Below the pieces are notes generated by a model that saw only the letters and a list, made by a program, of their open reading frames with translations, was not told the origin of the DNA and did not search any database. DNA of 64,000 nt from Acinetobacter nectaris CIP 110549. GTDB taxonomy: Bacteria; Pseudomonadota; Gammaproteobacteria; Pseudomonadales; Moraxellaceae. Within the stretch, counting starts at the first letter, position 1. Every line of letters starts with the position of its first letter. Position numbers and translations under genes: made by a program. This document shows, piece after piece, positions 18,855 to 28,222 of this stretch. The stretch spans positions 312,781 to 376,780 of the forward strand of contig NZ_KI530712.1 of NCBI RefSeq assembly GCF_000488215.1. The letters run 5' to 3'.

Positions 18855-19667
18855 TTATAAATTAAGCTTAAAGTGAGCATCTGTTCCCATTATTTGACTT
18901 AAAGCCGTATTTTCTACAGCGGATAGGGTTGTATTATCTTCTAGTTTGTGTGCAATAGATAAAATGGTTTCACCTTCTAAGATGTTTCCTTCAGCACATA
19001 AAATTTGTCCAAATAACTCTAAAGAAGATATATTTTTTTCAGTTTGGAAAGAATAGATGTACCAGTTTTTTGCGAGTTCCAGTTCGTTTGTATATTGTTT
19101 GACTTGTGCAAAGTAATGAGCTGAAGATTTGATCTCTAAATTGCATGCTTGGGTTAGGTACTTTTCAGCTTTCAAATATTGCTTGAGTAAAATATATGTT
19201 TGCCCAAGAGGAATGAGCGCATCATTATGATTGCATAATATTGCTTGCTGTAAGTAAGTGATGGCTTGGCTCAGTTGGTATTCATACAGAGAAATTTTAC
19301 CAATTAATACGAGTGCTAAGCTATTGCCTAAACGAATAGCGCTCTGAAGATAATGTTTTGCAAGAGTATAGTTATGTCGGTCAAACTCAATTTGACCTAA
19401 GTGATAAAATGAAAGGTCATCGTTATACTGTGCTGCTTGCATATACCAATGATATGAAAGCGTCGCATTCCCCTTATAGTGGAAGAGGTGCCCAAAACCT
19501 CTCATCCAGCGAATATCTTTATTTGAAATTAATTGTATTTGCTTTAAATTCTGTTCAGCAGCTTCAAAAGAGTTTTCTTGAATATGAGCGCATGCTTGAT
19601 TGTAAAGCCTTTGAATATCTAGTTCTTGCTTTTTTATAATTTGTTTAAAGTTTTGAAAAACGCCCAT
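18855..19667 (-). CDS. Tetratricopeptide/Sel1-like repeat protein
   Basis: A 270-residue protein made of helical pairs of the TPR/Sel1 type. The repeats read as A-x-x-Y-L-x-x-A-I or A-K-x-Y-L-x-x-A units, for example NYTLAKHYLQSAIRLGNS, QLSQAITYLQQAILCNH and QYLKAEKYLTQACNLE. I see no signal peptide, so it is probably cytosolic. The partner is unknown. A Fur-like box 21 bp upstream of the ATG suggests iron control. It lies downstream of ntrC on the same strand with 107 bp between them. Confidence 0.85.
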   Translation of the reverse strand: MGVFQNFKQIIKKQELDIQRLYNQACAHIQENSFEAAEQNLKQIQLISNKDIRWMRGFGHLFHYKGNATLSYHWYMQAAQYNDDLSFYHLGQIEFDRHNYTLAKHYLQSAIRLGNSLALVLIGKISLYEYQLSQAITYLQQAILCNHNDALIPLGQTYILLKQYLKAEKYLTQACNLEIKSSAHYFAQVKQYTNELELAKNWYIYSFQTEKNISSLELFGQILCAEGNILEGETILSIAHKLEDNTTLSAVENTALSQIMGTDAHFKLNL

Positions 19668-19687
19668 GATTAAATTGCCATTGCAAA

Positions 19688-19702
19688 TGATAATTATTAT
19701 TA
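19688..19702 (-). promoter_or_regulatory. Putative Fur box upstream of the TPR gene
   Basis: TGATAATTATTATTA differs from the 15-bp Fur consensus TGATAATNATTATCA at one position (C to T). It ends 21 bp before the TPR protein start. AT-rich DNA makes chance matches likelier, so this is a candidate only. Confidence 0.5.
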
Positions 19703-19774
19703 TTTATATCAGTTTTTATCTAGTGAATCTAGGGTACTCACAATTGATTTGTAAGTACCCATGTTTTTAGTTAT

Positions 19775-21247
19775 TTAAATGGTGCTTTCTTCATCTTCAT
19801 CAGAAGTTTCCATACCTAACTCTTTAAGTTTGCGAGTAAGGGTATTTCTTCCCCATCCAAGGAGTTCAGCAGCATGACGTTTTCTACCTTTGGTTTGACT
19901 AAGGGCTGCATTAATCAGTGTTTTTTCAAAAATAGGTACGGCGATATCTAAAATTTTCATTTCACCATGATTAAGCTTTTCTAAAGCCCATTGGCTTAGA
20001 AGGCTCTCCCAGTTTTGGTTGCTTAAGTATGTTGTATTCTCATGAATTTCTGGAGAATGTGTACTTGTTGGTTGTAATTTTTGTTTTAATTCACTTGGTA
20101 GGTCATCAGGGTATACCTCACGACCTGTAATCATGACTGTGAGCCATCGACAGATATTTTCGAGTTGGCGCACGTTGCCAGGCCAGCTAAGCTGCTGCAT
20201 ATAAGTAATTGTTTCAGAACGAAGAATTTTGGGGCTTACGCTTAGTTCCTTTCCTGCTTGAATGAGAAAGTGCTGTGCAAGCATAGGAATGTCTTCGCTG
20301 CGGTTTGCAAGTTTTGGTATGTGTATACGGATTACATTTAAACGGTGATATAAGTCTTCACGGAACCGACCGTCTTCAACCAATTTTTCTAAATCTTGGT
20401 GTGTCGCTGCAACAATACGTACATCTACACGAACAGGAATATGCCCACCTACACGGTAGAACTCTCCATCAGCCAAAACACGTAAAAGGCGAGTTTGTGT
20501 TTCAAATGGCATGTCACCAATTTCATCTAAGAATAGTGTTCCGCCGTTTGCCTGTTCAAAACGTCCTTGGCGCTGTGTGTTGGCACCTGTAAAAGCACCT
20601 TTTTCATGACCAAAAAGCTCTGTTTCAATCAGGTCTTTTGGAATAGCTGCCATATTAAGTGCAATAAATGGTTTTGCTTTACGAGGTGAGTGGCGATGTA
20701 GAGCATGTGCAACGAGCTCTTTACCTGTCCCTGATTCACCATTAATGAGGACGGTAATATGGGATTGAGACAGTCTACCTATGGCTCTAAAAACTTCCTG
20801 CATTGCAGGAGATTCGCCAATAATCTCTGTTGACTGTAATGGAGAGCTCGCTTTAGTTGTTTCTTGATTCTGAATCTTTTCAAGATGCAGTATCGCACGA
20901 TTAACTAAAGCTAGGGCTTCATCAATGTCGAAAGGTTTTGGTAAGTATTCAAAAGCACCTGTTTGATAGCTAGATACTGCTGATTCGAGGTCTGAATGGG
21001 CAGTCATAATAATGACTGGGAGTTCGGGGTGACTATTTTTAACTTTTCCTAGAAAGGTTAACCCATCGATACCCGGCATGCGTATATCTGTAAGAATAAC
21101 ATCTGGCAGGTTTATAAGTAATTGGTCTAAGGCACTTTGCGCGTCTTCAAAACTTGTGACATCGAAACCTTCTTCTTTGAAAGTTTTTTCTAAAACCCAA
21201 CGCATCGCACGATCATCGTCAATGACCCAAATTTTTTTCTGTGTCAT
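19775..21247 (-). CDS. ntrC: Nitrogen regulation response regulator NtrC
   Basis: A 490-residue NtrC. The receiver domain carries Asp54 in [12 protein letters not shown]. The sigma-54 AAA+ domain has Walker A GESGTGKE and the sigma-54 contact motif GAFTGA. The C-terminal Fis-type HTH is [20 protein letters not shown]. It activates nitrogen-assimilation promoters when phosphorylated by NtrB. I chose the ATG at 21247, one base after the ntrB stop codon, because GGGAG lies about 10 bp upstream and the receiver domain begins right after it ([12 protein letters not shown]). A longer reading from 21310 would run into ntrB. Confidence 0.96.
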   Translation of the reverse strand: MTQKKIWVIDDDRAMRWVLEKTFKEEGFDVTSFEDAQSALDQLLINLPDVILTDIRMPGIDGLTFLGKVKNSHPELPVIIMTAHSDLESAVSSYQTGAFEYLPKPFDIDEALALVNRAILHLEKIQNQETTKASSPLQSTEIIGESPAMQEVFRAIGRLSQSHITVLINGESGTGKELVAHALHRHSPRKAKPFIALNMAAIPKDLIETELFGHEKGAFTGANTQRQGRFEQANGGTLFLDEIGDMPFETQTRLLRVLADGEFYRVGGHIPVRVDVRIVAATHQDLEKLVEDGRFREDLYHRLNVIRIHIPKLANRSEDIPMLAQHFLIQAGKELSVSPKILRSETITYMQQLSWPGNVRQLENICRWLTVMITGREVYPDDLPSELKQKLQPTSTHSPEIHENTTYLSNQNWESLLSQWALEKLNHGEMKILDIAVPIFEKTLINAALSQTKGRKRHAAELLGWGRNTLTRKLKELGMETSDEDEESTI

Positions 21248-21248
21248 G

Positions 21249-22349
21249 TTATGACTCCCAAGGTAAATATAAACTAAAGGTTGTTTTTCCAACAGTAGAT
21301 TGGCAGTCAATCATGCCGTTATGTTGGTGCATAATGTTTTGTGCAATGCTAAGGCCAAGACCTGTGCCATTGGCTCTTTTGGTTACAAGTGGATAAAAAA
21401 CGGATTCTAAAATATCTTCAGGAATACCTGGACCATTATCTTCAATATCTATACGTACGGCTGATCGGTGTAAAACACTATTAATAGTGACTAATCTTTG
21501 TATACGTGTTCTAAATATTAGGGTTGGAGTTGTTTCTTGATCTTGAAAAAAGTTTTTATTTTCTAAAATTGCTTGTACAGCATTAATACTGACATTGAGC
21601 ATGACTTGAATGAGCTGGTCACGATCTGCTTTTATACTTGGTAGAGACAGGTCATAATCACGAACAATTTTTACTTTCTTTTTGGTTTGATTACTTACAA
21701 GTGAGCGTACTCTTTCAAGAGGTTCATGAATATTGACATCAACATAGCTTGGTAGCTGTCTTGAACCAAGCATAGTGTCGGCAAGGACTCTTAATCTATC
21801 TACTTCACTAATAATAATGTCGGTAAATTCATTGTATTTTTTATCGTTTAAGCTGCGAGCTAGGAGTTGGGTTGCACCTCTTATTCCACCCAGTGGGTTC
21901 TTAATTTCATGTGCAACACCACGAATGAGTTGTCGTGTAACTTGATGCTGTTGGATGAGGTTTTCATCTTTTGTAATTTTTAGCATTCGCTCAATTGGCG
22001 TAAGCTCAATAATTAAAAATGGTTCAGTATTTTTAGAGGGTTGGACTTGAGAGACAGAATAGTCCACATGTATATCATTGAAGTTTACATTTATGATCGC
22101 TTCTCTACGTGTGTATGCTTGTCCTTGTGAGAGTGTTTTCTTTAAAGCGTCTTTGGTATTAAATATATCGTTCGGTGTTTCTAAAAGTTGTAGAGCAGAC
22201 ATTCCTGATGCGCGTAATAGACTAATATCAAACAATGCTTCGCATGAAGAGTTTAAGTAAAATATATTGAGATTATCATCAACAAGTAATACGGCTGTTG
22301 TGAGGCTATCTACAAGCAATCGGTAGTCAATAACCGGCGTACAGTTCAT
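21249..22349 (-). CDS. ntrB: Nitrogen regulation sensor kinase NtrB
   Basis: This 366-residue soluble histidine kinase has a PAS domain at residues 10-120, the H-box GVAHEIKNPLGGIRG with His147, and the ATP-binding N, G1 and G2 boxes (NAVQAIL, DNGPGIP, GTGLGLSIAQN). There are no membrane helices, as expected for NtrB (GlnL), which senses nitrogen status through PII. The stop codon is one base from the ntrC start, so the pair is probably translationally coupled. Upstream are a sigma-54-like promoter and an NtrC-type box. Confidence 0.96.
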   Translation of the reverse strand: MNCTPVIDYRLLVDSLTTAVLLVDDNLNIFYLNSSCEALFDISLLRASGMSALQLLETPNDIFNTKDALKKTLSQGQAYTRREAIINVNFNDIHVDYSVSQVQPSKNTEPFLIIELTPIERMLKITKDENLIQQHQVTRQLIRGVAHEIKNPLGGIRGATQLLARSLNDKKYNEFTDIIISEVDRLRVLADTMLGSRQLPSYVDVNIHEPLERVRSLVSNQTKKKVKIVRDYDLSLPSIKADRDQLIQVMLNVSINAVQAILENKNFFQDQETTPTLIFRTRIQRLVTINSVLHRSAVRIDIEDNGPGIPEDILESVFYPLVTKRANGTGLGLSIAQNIMHQHNGMIDCQSTVGKTTFSLYLPWES

Positions 22350-22447
22350 GTTTAATAATCCTGATTATAAATGGTGCGTATTACGATGTAGGTTTACTTT
22401 TATCCCTATTATGGAACACTAAACAACTGATTTTGTGCATATGTTAA

Positions 22448-22464
22448 TGCAATATCTAAGCCAA
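22448..22464 (-). promoter_or_regulatory. Sigma-54 type promoter for ntrBC
   Basis: The minus strand reads TTGGCTTAGATATTGCA. It has GG and GC exactly 10 bases apart and matches TTGGC and TTGCA of the consensus YTGGCAC-N5-TTGCW. Predicted +1 is near 22437, giving an 88-nt leader to ntrB. Inferred from sequence only. Confidence 0.6.
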
Positions 22465-22566
22465 CTTTTATTGGAGGCTGAAAATGATTTTTTGGTGCAA
22501 TGATGAAGATGAATAAGAGGTATTTAGTGCATATATCTAATTAGTTTAACTTTTATTATCTTACTA

Positions 22567-22583
22567 TGCACAATAGTAGTGCA
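22567..22583. promoter_or_regulatory. NtrC-type binding site
   Basis: TGCAC-N7-GTGCA is the perfect palindromic frame of the NtrC enhancer consensus (TGCACYAWAATGGTGCA). Its centre is about 138 bp upstream of the predicted sigma-54 start of ntrBC, a typical enhancer distance. Confidence 0.6.
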
Positions 22584-22706
22584 CTATGTTTTTTTGTACA
22601 AAACTTCGTAATATTTTAGTGCATTTTAAAATCTATAGTTTTTAAACCTATGCTTATGGCATGAAAAGTCATACAATACGTGCATTCTAGTGGAGTGCAG
22701 AGTTTC

Positions 22707-24050
22707 ATGAAGTCCCCCAAAGTCGGTTTTGTTTCTTTAGGTTGTCCTAAGGCATTGGTAGATTCTGAGCGTATTTTAACCCAGTTGCGTACTGAAGGTT
22801 ATCAAGTAGCATCAGATTATGATGGTGCTGATTTAGTTGTTGTTAATACTTGTGGTTTTATTGAGTCGGCAGTACAAGAATCATTAGATGCGATTGGCGA
22901 AGCCATGAGTGAAAATGGTCGAGTAATTGTTACAGGATGCTTAGGTAAAGATGAAGATAAAATTCGTCAGATGCATCCAAATGTACTCAAAGTAACAGGC
23001 GCAGCAGCTTATCAGGATGTAATGGAAGCTGTACATGAATATGTTCCTGCACCACCAAAACATAATCCTTTCATTGACCTTGTTCCAGAGCAAGGTATTC
23101 GTCTAACACCTAAGCATTATGCATACCTTAAAATATCTGAAGGATGTAACCATCGCTGTACGTTCTGTATTATTCCAAGCATGCGTGGCGACTTGGTTTC
23201 TAGACCAGTAGGTTCTGTCTTAGAAGAAGCAGCAGCTTTAAAGCGCTCAGGTGTGAAAGAAGTTCTCGTAATTTCGCAAGATACATCTGCTTATGGTGTA
23301 GATACAAAATATAAGCTTGATTTTTGGAACGGCCAACCGCTTAAAACTAAATTTTATGATATGTGTGAGGCCTTAGGTCAGCTTGGAATTTGGGTAAGAC
23401 TACATTATGTTTATCCATACCCACATGTCGATGCTGTAATTGACTTAATGGCAGCAGGTAAAATCCTTCCATATCTTGATATTCCTTTCCAGCATGCAAG
23501 TCCGCGTATATTAAAGCTAATGAAGCGTCCTGCTCATAGTGAAAATACGTTAGAGCGTTTAAAAGTATGGCGTGAAAAGTGCCCTAATCTTGTTATTCGT
23601 TCAACATTTGTTGTGGGTTTCCCTGGTGAAACAGAAGAAGACTTCCAAATACTCCTAGACTGGTTGAAAGTGGCTCAGTTAGATCGTGTTGGTTGCTTTA
23701 CATATTCACCTGTAGAAGGCGCGACTGCAAATGATTTGCCAGATCATGTACCTGAAGAAGTAAAACAAGATCGCTATGAGCGTTTCATGCAGGTTCAGCA
23801 AGAAATTTCAGCAGCAAAACTACAACAACGCGTTGGTCAGCATATGACGGTGTTGGTCGATAGTTTAGAAGAAGATTATCCTGTTGCTGTCGCACGTTCA
23901 TATGCAGATGCACCAGAAATTGATGGTAATGTTTTTGTCGAAGATATAGATAAAAGCCAAGTAAAAGTTGGCGATTGGCTTAAAGTCGAAATTACAGCAG
24001 CAGATGAATATGATTTATTTGCAAAGCTAATTGAGATTGAAAAGAACTAA
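22707..24050 (+). CDS. rimO: Ribosomal protein S12 methylthiotransferase RimO
   Basis: A 447-residue radical-SAM enzyme that methylthiolates Asp88 of ribosomal protein S12. The N-terminal UPF0004 domain has cluster cysteines 13, 49 and 78. The radical-SAM cysteines are C147-N-H-R-C151-T-F-C154, followed by [13 protein letters not shown] as in E. coli RimO, and a C-terminal TRAM domain. I chose the ATG at 22707, which has GGAG about 11 bp upstream; a GTG at 22680 would add nine residues not seen in the family. It opens the long cluster ending at lpxA. Confidence 0.96.
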   Translation: MKSPKVGFVSLGCPKALVDSERILTQLRTEGYQVASDYDGADLVVVNTCGFIESAVQESLDAIGEAMSENGRVIVTGCLGKDEDKIRQMHPNVLKVTGAAAYQDVMEAVHEYVPAPPKHNPFIDLVPEQGIRLTPKHYAYLKISEGCNHRCTFCIIPSMRGDLVSRPVGSVLEEAAALKRSGVKEVLVISQDTSAYGVDTKYKLDFWNGQPLKTKFYDMCEALGQLGIWVRLHYVYPYPHVDAVIDLMAAGKILPYLDIPFQHASPRILKLMKRPAHSENTLERLKVWREKCPNLVIRSTFVVGFPGETEEDFQILLDWLKVAQLDRVGCFTYSPVEGATANDLPDHVPEEVKQDRYERFMQVQQEISAAKLQQRVGQHMTVLVDSLEEDYPVAVARSYADAPEIDGNVFVEDIDKSQVKVGDWLKVEITAADEYDLFAKLIEIEKN

Positions 24051-24077
24051 TACAAAATTTATGAGTTTGGGAGAAGT

Positions 24078-24809
24078 ATGATGGCAGATACAAATAGTCC
24101 GCGTTATTCGCGAATCTTATTAAAACTTTCAGGTGAAGCATTGTCAGGCAATCGTGATATGGGGATTGATGCTCAAGTGCTCGATCAAATGTCACTCTCG
24201 ATTGCACACTTAGTGGGTCTAGGTGTTCAAGTTGGTATCGTAGTTGGTGGTGGAAACTTATATCGTGGTAGCCAATTACAAAAAGATGGGCTTGTTGGAC
24301 GTGTAACAGGCGATCAAATGGGTATGTTGGCAACTGTAATGAATGGTTTAGCATTAAGAGATGCACTTGTTCGCCGTAATATTAAGACACGCTTAATGTC
24401 TGCGTTGTCTATTGGTACAGTTGTTGAGCCATACTCAAGCCGTGATGCGATTCGTCACCTAAATAATGGTGAAGTCTGTGTGTTTGTTGCAGGAACGGGG
24501 AATCCTTTCTTTACAACTGATACAGCAGCATGTCTTCGTGGTATTGAAATTGAAGCCAATCTGATTTTAAAAGCGACAAAAGTAGATGGCGTATATAACA
24601 AAGATCCAAGTAAGTATGATGATGCTGTGAAGTATGATCATCTTACTTTTGACCAAGTACTTGATGAAAAGCTTGGTGTAATGGATTTAACTGCAATTTG
24701 CTTATGCCGTGACCATAGTGCACAACTACATGTATTTGATATGAATAAGTCAGGTGCACTACTTTCGGTTGTTATGGGTGAAAAAGAGGGTACTCACGTT
24801 ACTAAATAA
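24078..24809 (+). CDS. pyrH: Uridylate kinase (UMP kinase)
   Basis: A 243-residue bacterial UMP kinase of the amino acid kinase fold that phosphorylates UMP to UDP. It has [11 protein letters not shown] at the N-terminus, [10 protein letters not shown], the UMP-binding segment [20 protein letters not shown], and [13 protein letters not shown]. The Shine-Dalgarno GGGAGAAG precedes tandem ATG codons. The order pyrH-frr-uppS-cdsA-dxr is conserved across proteobacteria; rpsB and tsf, often upstream, are not here. Confidence 0.97.
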   Translation: MMADTNSPRYSRILLKLSGEALSGNRDMGIDAQVLDQMSLSIAHLVGLGVQVGIVVGGGNLYRGSQLQKDGLVGRVTGDQMGMLATVMNGLALRDALVRRNIKTRLMSALSIGTVVEPYSSRDAIRHLNNGEVCVFVAGTGNPFFTTDTAACLRGIEIEANLILKATKVDGVYNKDPSKYDDAVKYDHLTFDQVLDEKLGVMDLTAICLCRDHSAQLHVFDMNKSGALLSVVMGEKEGTHVTK

Positions 24810-24884
24810 TGTACGTGGGGCAGAAAGCTCTTTATACTAATACCAATTTTAGTTTTATATTTTGAATAGTTTAAGGAAGATCAT

Positions 24885-25439
24885 ATGATTAACGATCTTA
24901 AAAAAGACAGCGAACAACGTATGCAAAAGTCTATTGAGGCTTTGGAGCAAGGCTTTGCTAAAGTACGCACAGGTCGCGCACATCCATCTATTTTAAATAG
25001 TGTAATGGTATCTTACTATGGTTCGGATGTTCCATTAAACCAAGTTGCTAACGTCGTTGCTGAAGATTCGCGTACATTATTGGTACAGCCTTTTGAGCGT
25101 CAAATGGTATCTACAATTGATAAAGCGATTCGTGAAAGCGATCTTGGCTTAAACCCAATTACAGCAGATGCTATTCGTGTGCCGTTACCAGCGCTTACTG
25201 AAGAAACACGCCGTGATATGCAAAAAGTTGCACGTGGAGAAGCTGAAGGTGCAAAAGTTGCGATACGTAATATTCGTCGTGATGTACTTAGTGATGTAAA
25301 AGCATTATTGAAAGAAAAAGAAATTTCTGAAGATGATGAACGTCGTGCAAGTGATGATATTCAAAAAATCACAGATAAATATGTTGCTGAAGTTGATAAG
25401 CGCCTAGCAGATAAAGAAGCTGAATTATTGAAGGTTTAA
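24885..25439 (+). CDS. frr: Ribosome recycling factor
   Basis: A 184-residue RRF that, with EF-G, splits post-termination ribosomes. It shows the family motifs [12 protein letters not shown] near residue 26, [14 protein letters not shown] in the middle, and [11 protein letters not shown] then [20 protein letters not shown] towards the C-terminus. The length is canonical (185). It lies 75 bp after pyrH and has an AAGGA Shine-Dalgarno. The next gene starts 3 bp after its stop. Confidence 0.98.
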   Translation: MINDLKKDSEQRMQKSIEALEQGFAKVRTGRAHPSILNSVMVSYYGSDVPLNQVANVVAEDSRTLLVQPFERQMVSTIDKAIRESDLGLNPITADAIRVPLPALTEETRRDMQKVARGEAEGAKVAIRNIRRDVLSDVKALLKEKEISEDDERRASDDIQKITDKYVAEVDKRLADKEAELLKV

Positions 25440-25442
25440 TGA

Positions 25443-26192
25443 ATGACAACGCTTGAAGACATTCATTTACCTCAACATGTTGCCATCATTATGGATGGCA
25501 ACAATCGTTTTGCTAAAAAAAATCATTTACCTAAAGGCGATGGCCATAAAGAAGGTAAAACAATTTTAGATCCAATTGTTGAATATTGTCGTAAAGTTGG
25601 TGTTCAAGCGCTCACGGTTTTTGCCTTTTCAAGTGAAAACTGGAAAAGACCTCAAGCTGAAGTTGATTTGCTTATGTTTCTGCTTGAGCAAACCATTCAT
25701 GAGCAAATTCCTCGAATGATTAAATTTGAGATTTCTTTGCGTTTTATTGGTGATCGTTCATGTTTGTCACCACACTTACAAGCACTATTTGCAGAAGCTG
25801 AAGAAAGAACAGCACATTTTACTAAAATGACCTTATCCATTGCCATTAGTTATGGTGGTCATTGGGATATTGCAGACAGTGCTAAAAGAATAGCGCAAGA
25901 TGTTCTGAATAAAAAAGTGAGTGTCGATCAAATTGATGCTGATTTATTTGGTCAGTATATTTCTTTGGGAAATTTACCACCTGTTGACTTATTAATTCGA
26001 ACAGGCGGAGATTATCGTATTTCTAATTTCTTACTCTGGCAGTTGGCTTATGCCGAATTGTATTTTACAAAGGTATTATGGCCAGAGTTTACTGTTCAAG
26101 AGTTACAAAAAGCCTTTGATGTGTTTTCGGAGAGAGAGCGTAGATTTGGTAAAACTTCTGAACAAATCCAACAAGATAAAATTGAGAATTAA
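25443..26192 (+). CDS. uppS: Undecaprenyl diphosphate synthase (cis-prenyltransferase)
   Basis: A 249-residue cis-prenyltransferase that builds the C55 lipid carrier for peptidoglycan and other glycans. The catalytic Asp is in IIMDGNNRFAKK; FSSENWKRP and RTGGDYRISNFLLWQLAYAE are the usual substrate and Mg motifs. Two positions differ from the E. coli form: MDGNGRWAKK has become MDGNNRFAKK, and GGEHRISNF has become GGDYRISNF. The acidic residue is kept, so activity is expected. It sits 3 bp from frr and 3 bp from cdsA. Confidence 0.95.
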   Translation: MTTLEDIHLPQHVAIIMDGNNRFAKKNHLPKGDGHKEGKTILDPIVEYCRKVGVQALTVFAFSSENWKRPQAEVDLLMFLLEQTIHEQIPRMIKFEISLRFIGDRSCLSPHLQALFAEAEERTAHFTKMTLSIAISYGGHWDIADSAKRIAQDVLNKKVSVDQIDADLFGQYISLGNLPPVDLLIRTGGDYRISNFLLWQLAYAELYFTKVLWPEFTVQELQKAFDVFSERERRFGKTSEQIQQDKIEN

Positions 26193-26195
26193 TTC

Positions 26196-27020
26196 ATGTT
26201 TGAGCGGATAAAAACCGCATTGGTCTTGGTTGCTGTTGTTTTGAGTTGTATGTTTGCAACCTCATCCCATTATCCGATGCTTGCTTTAATGTTAATTGCG
26301 GCAGCAGTTGGTGGGTATGAATGGTGTAAGTTTATGCCTAAGCATCAGCAACAAGGCACTTCTATTTTTACCTACTGTTATGCAGTTGGTATGTTGCTTA
26401 TAGCAGGTGTAACGCTTTATTTTAGAGATATTGCTTTTCTCTTATGGTGTGTTGCAATTTGTATTTGGCTATTAAGCATTTATTGTATAAAAAATTATCC
26501 TAAATTTGATGGCTGGTATAATAAAGGGCTAAATGCCGTTGGCTTCGTACTTATTTGTGCTGCAGTAACATCGATTTACTATGTCTGGTTGAATTCCCCT
26601 TGGTGGTTAATGTATTTGTTCCTTCTTGTCTGGGGAGCAGATAGTGGTGCATATTTTGTAGGTCGTAAACTTGGGCGACGTAAAATGGTACCTAATGTTA
26701 GCCCAAATAAATCAATTGAAGGGCTTATTGGTGGAATCTGTACCTCAGTCGTTATTGTAATGGTTGTTCAATTGCATTATCTGCATTTAAGTTTACGAGA
26801 TCATATCCTCTTTCTTTTACTTTCAGTGATTACGGTACTGGGCTCTGTGTTAGGTGATCTATTTGAGTCAATGATAAAACGCCGTGTTGGTGTAAAAGAT
26901 TCTGGAACAATTTTACCAGGCCATGGCGGTGTTTTAGATCGTATAGACTCACTATTGGCTGCAGCACCTATTTTTGCAGCAGGCGTGTATTTATTAAAGC
27001 TTATTGGGGTTGATTTGTAA
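26196..27020 (+). CDS. cdsA: Phosphatidate cytidylyltransferase (CDP-diacylglycerol synthase)
   Basis: This 274-residue inner-membrane protein with about eight hydrophobic segments makes CDP-diacylglycerol, the precursor of all phospholipids. The family signature is clear: SMIKRRVGVKDSGTILPGHG then GVLDRIDSLLAAAP, with VSPNKSIEGLIGG earlier. The stop codon overlaps the start of dxr (TAATG), so the two are probably translationally coupled. Confidence 0.96.
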   Translation: MFERIKTALVLVAVVLSCMFATSSHYPMLALMLIAAAVGGYEWCKFMPKHQQQGTSIFTYCYAVGMLLIAGVTLYFRDIAFLLWCVAICIWLLSIYCIKNYPKFDGWYNKGLNAVGFVLICAAVTSIYYVWLNSPWWLMYLFLLVWGADSGAYFVGRKLGRRKMVPNVSPNKSIEGLIGGICTSVVIVMVVQLHYLHLSLRDHILFLLLSVITVLGSVLGDLFESMIKRRVGVKDSGTILPGHGGVLDRIDSLLAAAPIFAAGVYLLKLIGVDL

Positions 27021-28219
27021 TGAAGCAATCAGTTTGTATATTAGGTGCAACAGGTTCTATTGGTCAGAGTACATTAAAAGTTCTTGAGAAGAACTCAAAT
27101 AAATATAGTATTTTTGCAGTCACTGCATATAGCCGTATGCATGATTTAGTCGATATATGTAAGAAATTTCTGCCTAAAATTGCTGTTGTACCTGAAGAAA
27201 AAAAAGATGAGCTATATCAACTATTAAAACTTAATCGTTTAGAAACAATAGAAATTCTTACAGATGAAGATGGCTTAACCACCGTAGCCTCACATAACGA
27301 TGTAGATGTTGTTATGGCTGCTATAGTAGGTGCTGCAGGTTTAATACCAACACTTGCAGCAGTAAAAGCAGGGAAGCGTGTTCTTTTGGCCAATAAAGAG
27401 GCGTTGGTAATGTCTGGTGACATTATGATGCAAGAAGCGAAAAAGAATAGTGCACTCTTGCTGCCAGTAGATTCTGAGCATAATGCAATTTTTCAGTGCT
27501 TACCTGAAAATTATATGAGTGTTGAAAATAATAATAATGAGCCTAAGTTGGGCATATCACGTGTTTTGTTAACAGCCTCAGGTGGACCATTTTTAAATAC
27601 GCCCCTTGCTGAATTGGCAACAGTTACTCCAAGTCAGGCCTGTAAACATCCTAATTGGTCTATGGGACAGAAAGTCTCTATAGATTCAGCAACCCTAATG
27701 AATAAAGGCCTAGAGTTAATAGAGGCATGTCATTTATTTGCAATTTCAGAACGGTTTGTTACAGTGGTTGTGCATCCACAAAGTATTATTCACTCTATGG
27801 TGCAATATATTGATGGCTCTACCATTGCACAAATGGGAAACCCTGATATGTGCACACCAATTGCGCATGCCTTGGCATGGCCTAAGCGAATAGATGCAGG
27901 TGTTTCAGCTTTAGATTTGTTTGTAAATAATAAACTAGACTTTCAAGCACCCGATACTAAAAAATTTCCAGCATTAAGACTTGCGCGTGAGTCTATGCAG
28001 GCAGGTGGTTTAGCACCTGCAATATTAAATGCAGCGAATGAAATTGCAGTAGATGCATTTTTAAAAGATAAGATTAGTTTTACAAATATTTCGAACGTGG
28101 TAGAAGAAACACTCAATTCGTTAGAAAATGCTCAAGCGAATTCATTAGAAGTTATTTTAGATACAGATCAGTGTGCACGTAATATTGCACAAACGTATGT
28201 TACAAAAATGGGAAAATAA
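27020..28219 (+). CDS. dxr: 1-deoxy-D-xylulose 5-phosphate reductoisomerase
   Basis: This 399-residue enzyme performs the second step of the MEP isoprenoid pathway (DXP to MEP). It has the NADPH motif ILGATGSIGQSTL at the N-terminus, LLPVDSEHNAIFQCL for metal and substrate binding, SMGQKVSIDSATLMNKGLEL split over residues near 215-235, and LNAANEIAV. The start overlaps the cdsA stop. It supplies the isoprenoid precursors used by uppS two genes upstream. Confidence 0.97.
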   Translation: MKQSVCILGATGSIGQSTLKVLEKNSNKYSIFAVTAYSRMHDLVDICKKFLPKIAVVPEEKKDELYQLLKLNRLETIEILTDEDGLTTVASHNDVDVVMAAIVGAAGLIPTLAAVKAGKRVLLANKEALVMSGDIMMQEAKKNSALLLPVDSEHNAIFQCLPENYMSVENNNNEPKLGISRVLLTASGGPFLNTPLAELATVTPSQACKHPNWSMGQKVSIDSATLMNKGLELIEACHLFAISERFVTVVVHPQSIIHSMVQYIDGSTIAQMGNPDMCTPIAHALAWPKRIDAGVSALDLFVNNKLDFQAPDTKKFPALRLARESMQAGGLAPAILNAANEIAVDAFLKDKISFTNISNVVEETLNSLENAQANSLEVILDTDQCARNIAQTYVTKMGK

Positions 28220-28222
28220 GTA

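Larger units (their letters stand above)
22350..22706. other. Intergenic control region between divergent ntrBC and rimO
   Basis: 357 bp holding the sigma-54-like promoter and NtrC-type box listed separately, several isolated GTGCA half-sites (near 22494, 22526 and 22618) and, presumably, the rimO promoter close to its start. Very short ORFs are present, one of 10 codons after a GGAGG, but I see nothing to support their being genes. Confidence 0.5.

Noticed and set aside
22483..22515. Ten-codon ORF after a GGAGG in the ntrB-rimO gap as a leader peptide
   Set aside because: There is no run of a regulatory amino acid and no terminator/antiterminator pair after it. It is probably chance.
22680..22706. 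Longer rimO start at GTG 22680
   Set aside because: It adds nine residues without homology; the ATG at 22707 has a GGAG Shine-Dalgarno and gives the family N-terminus.
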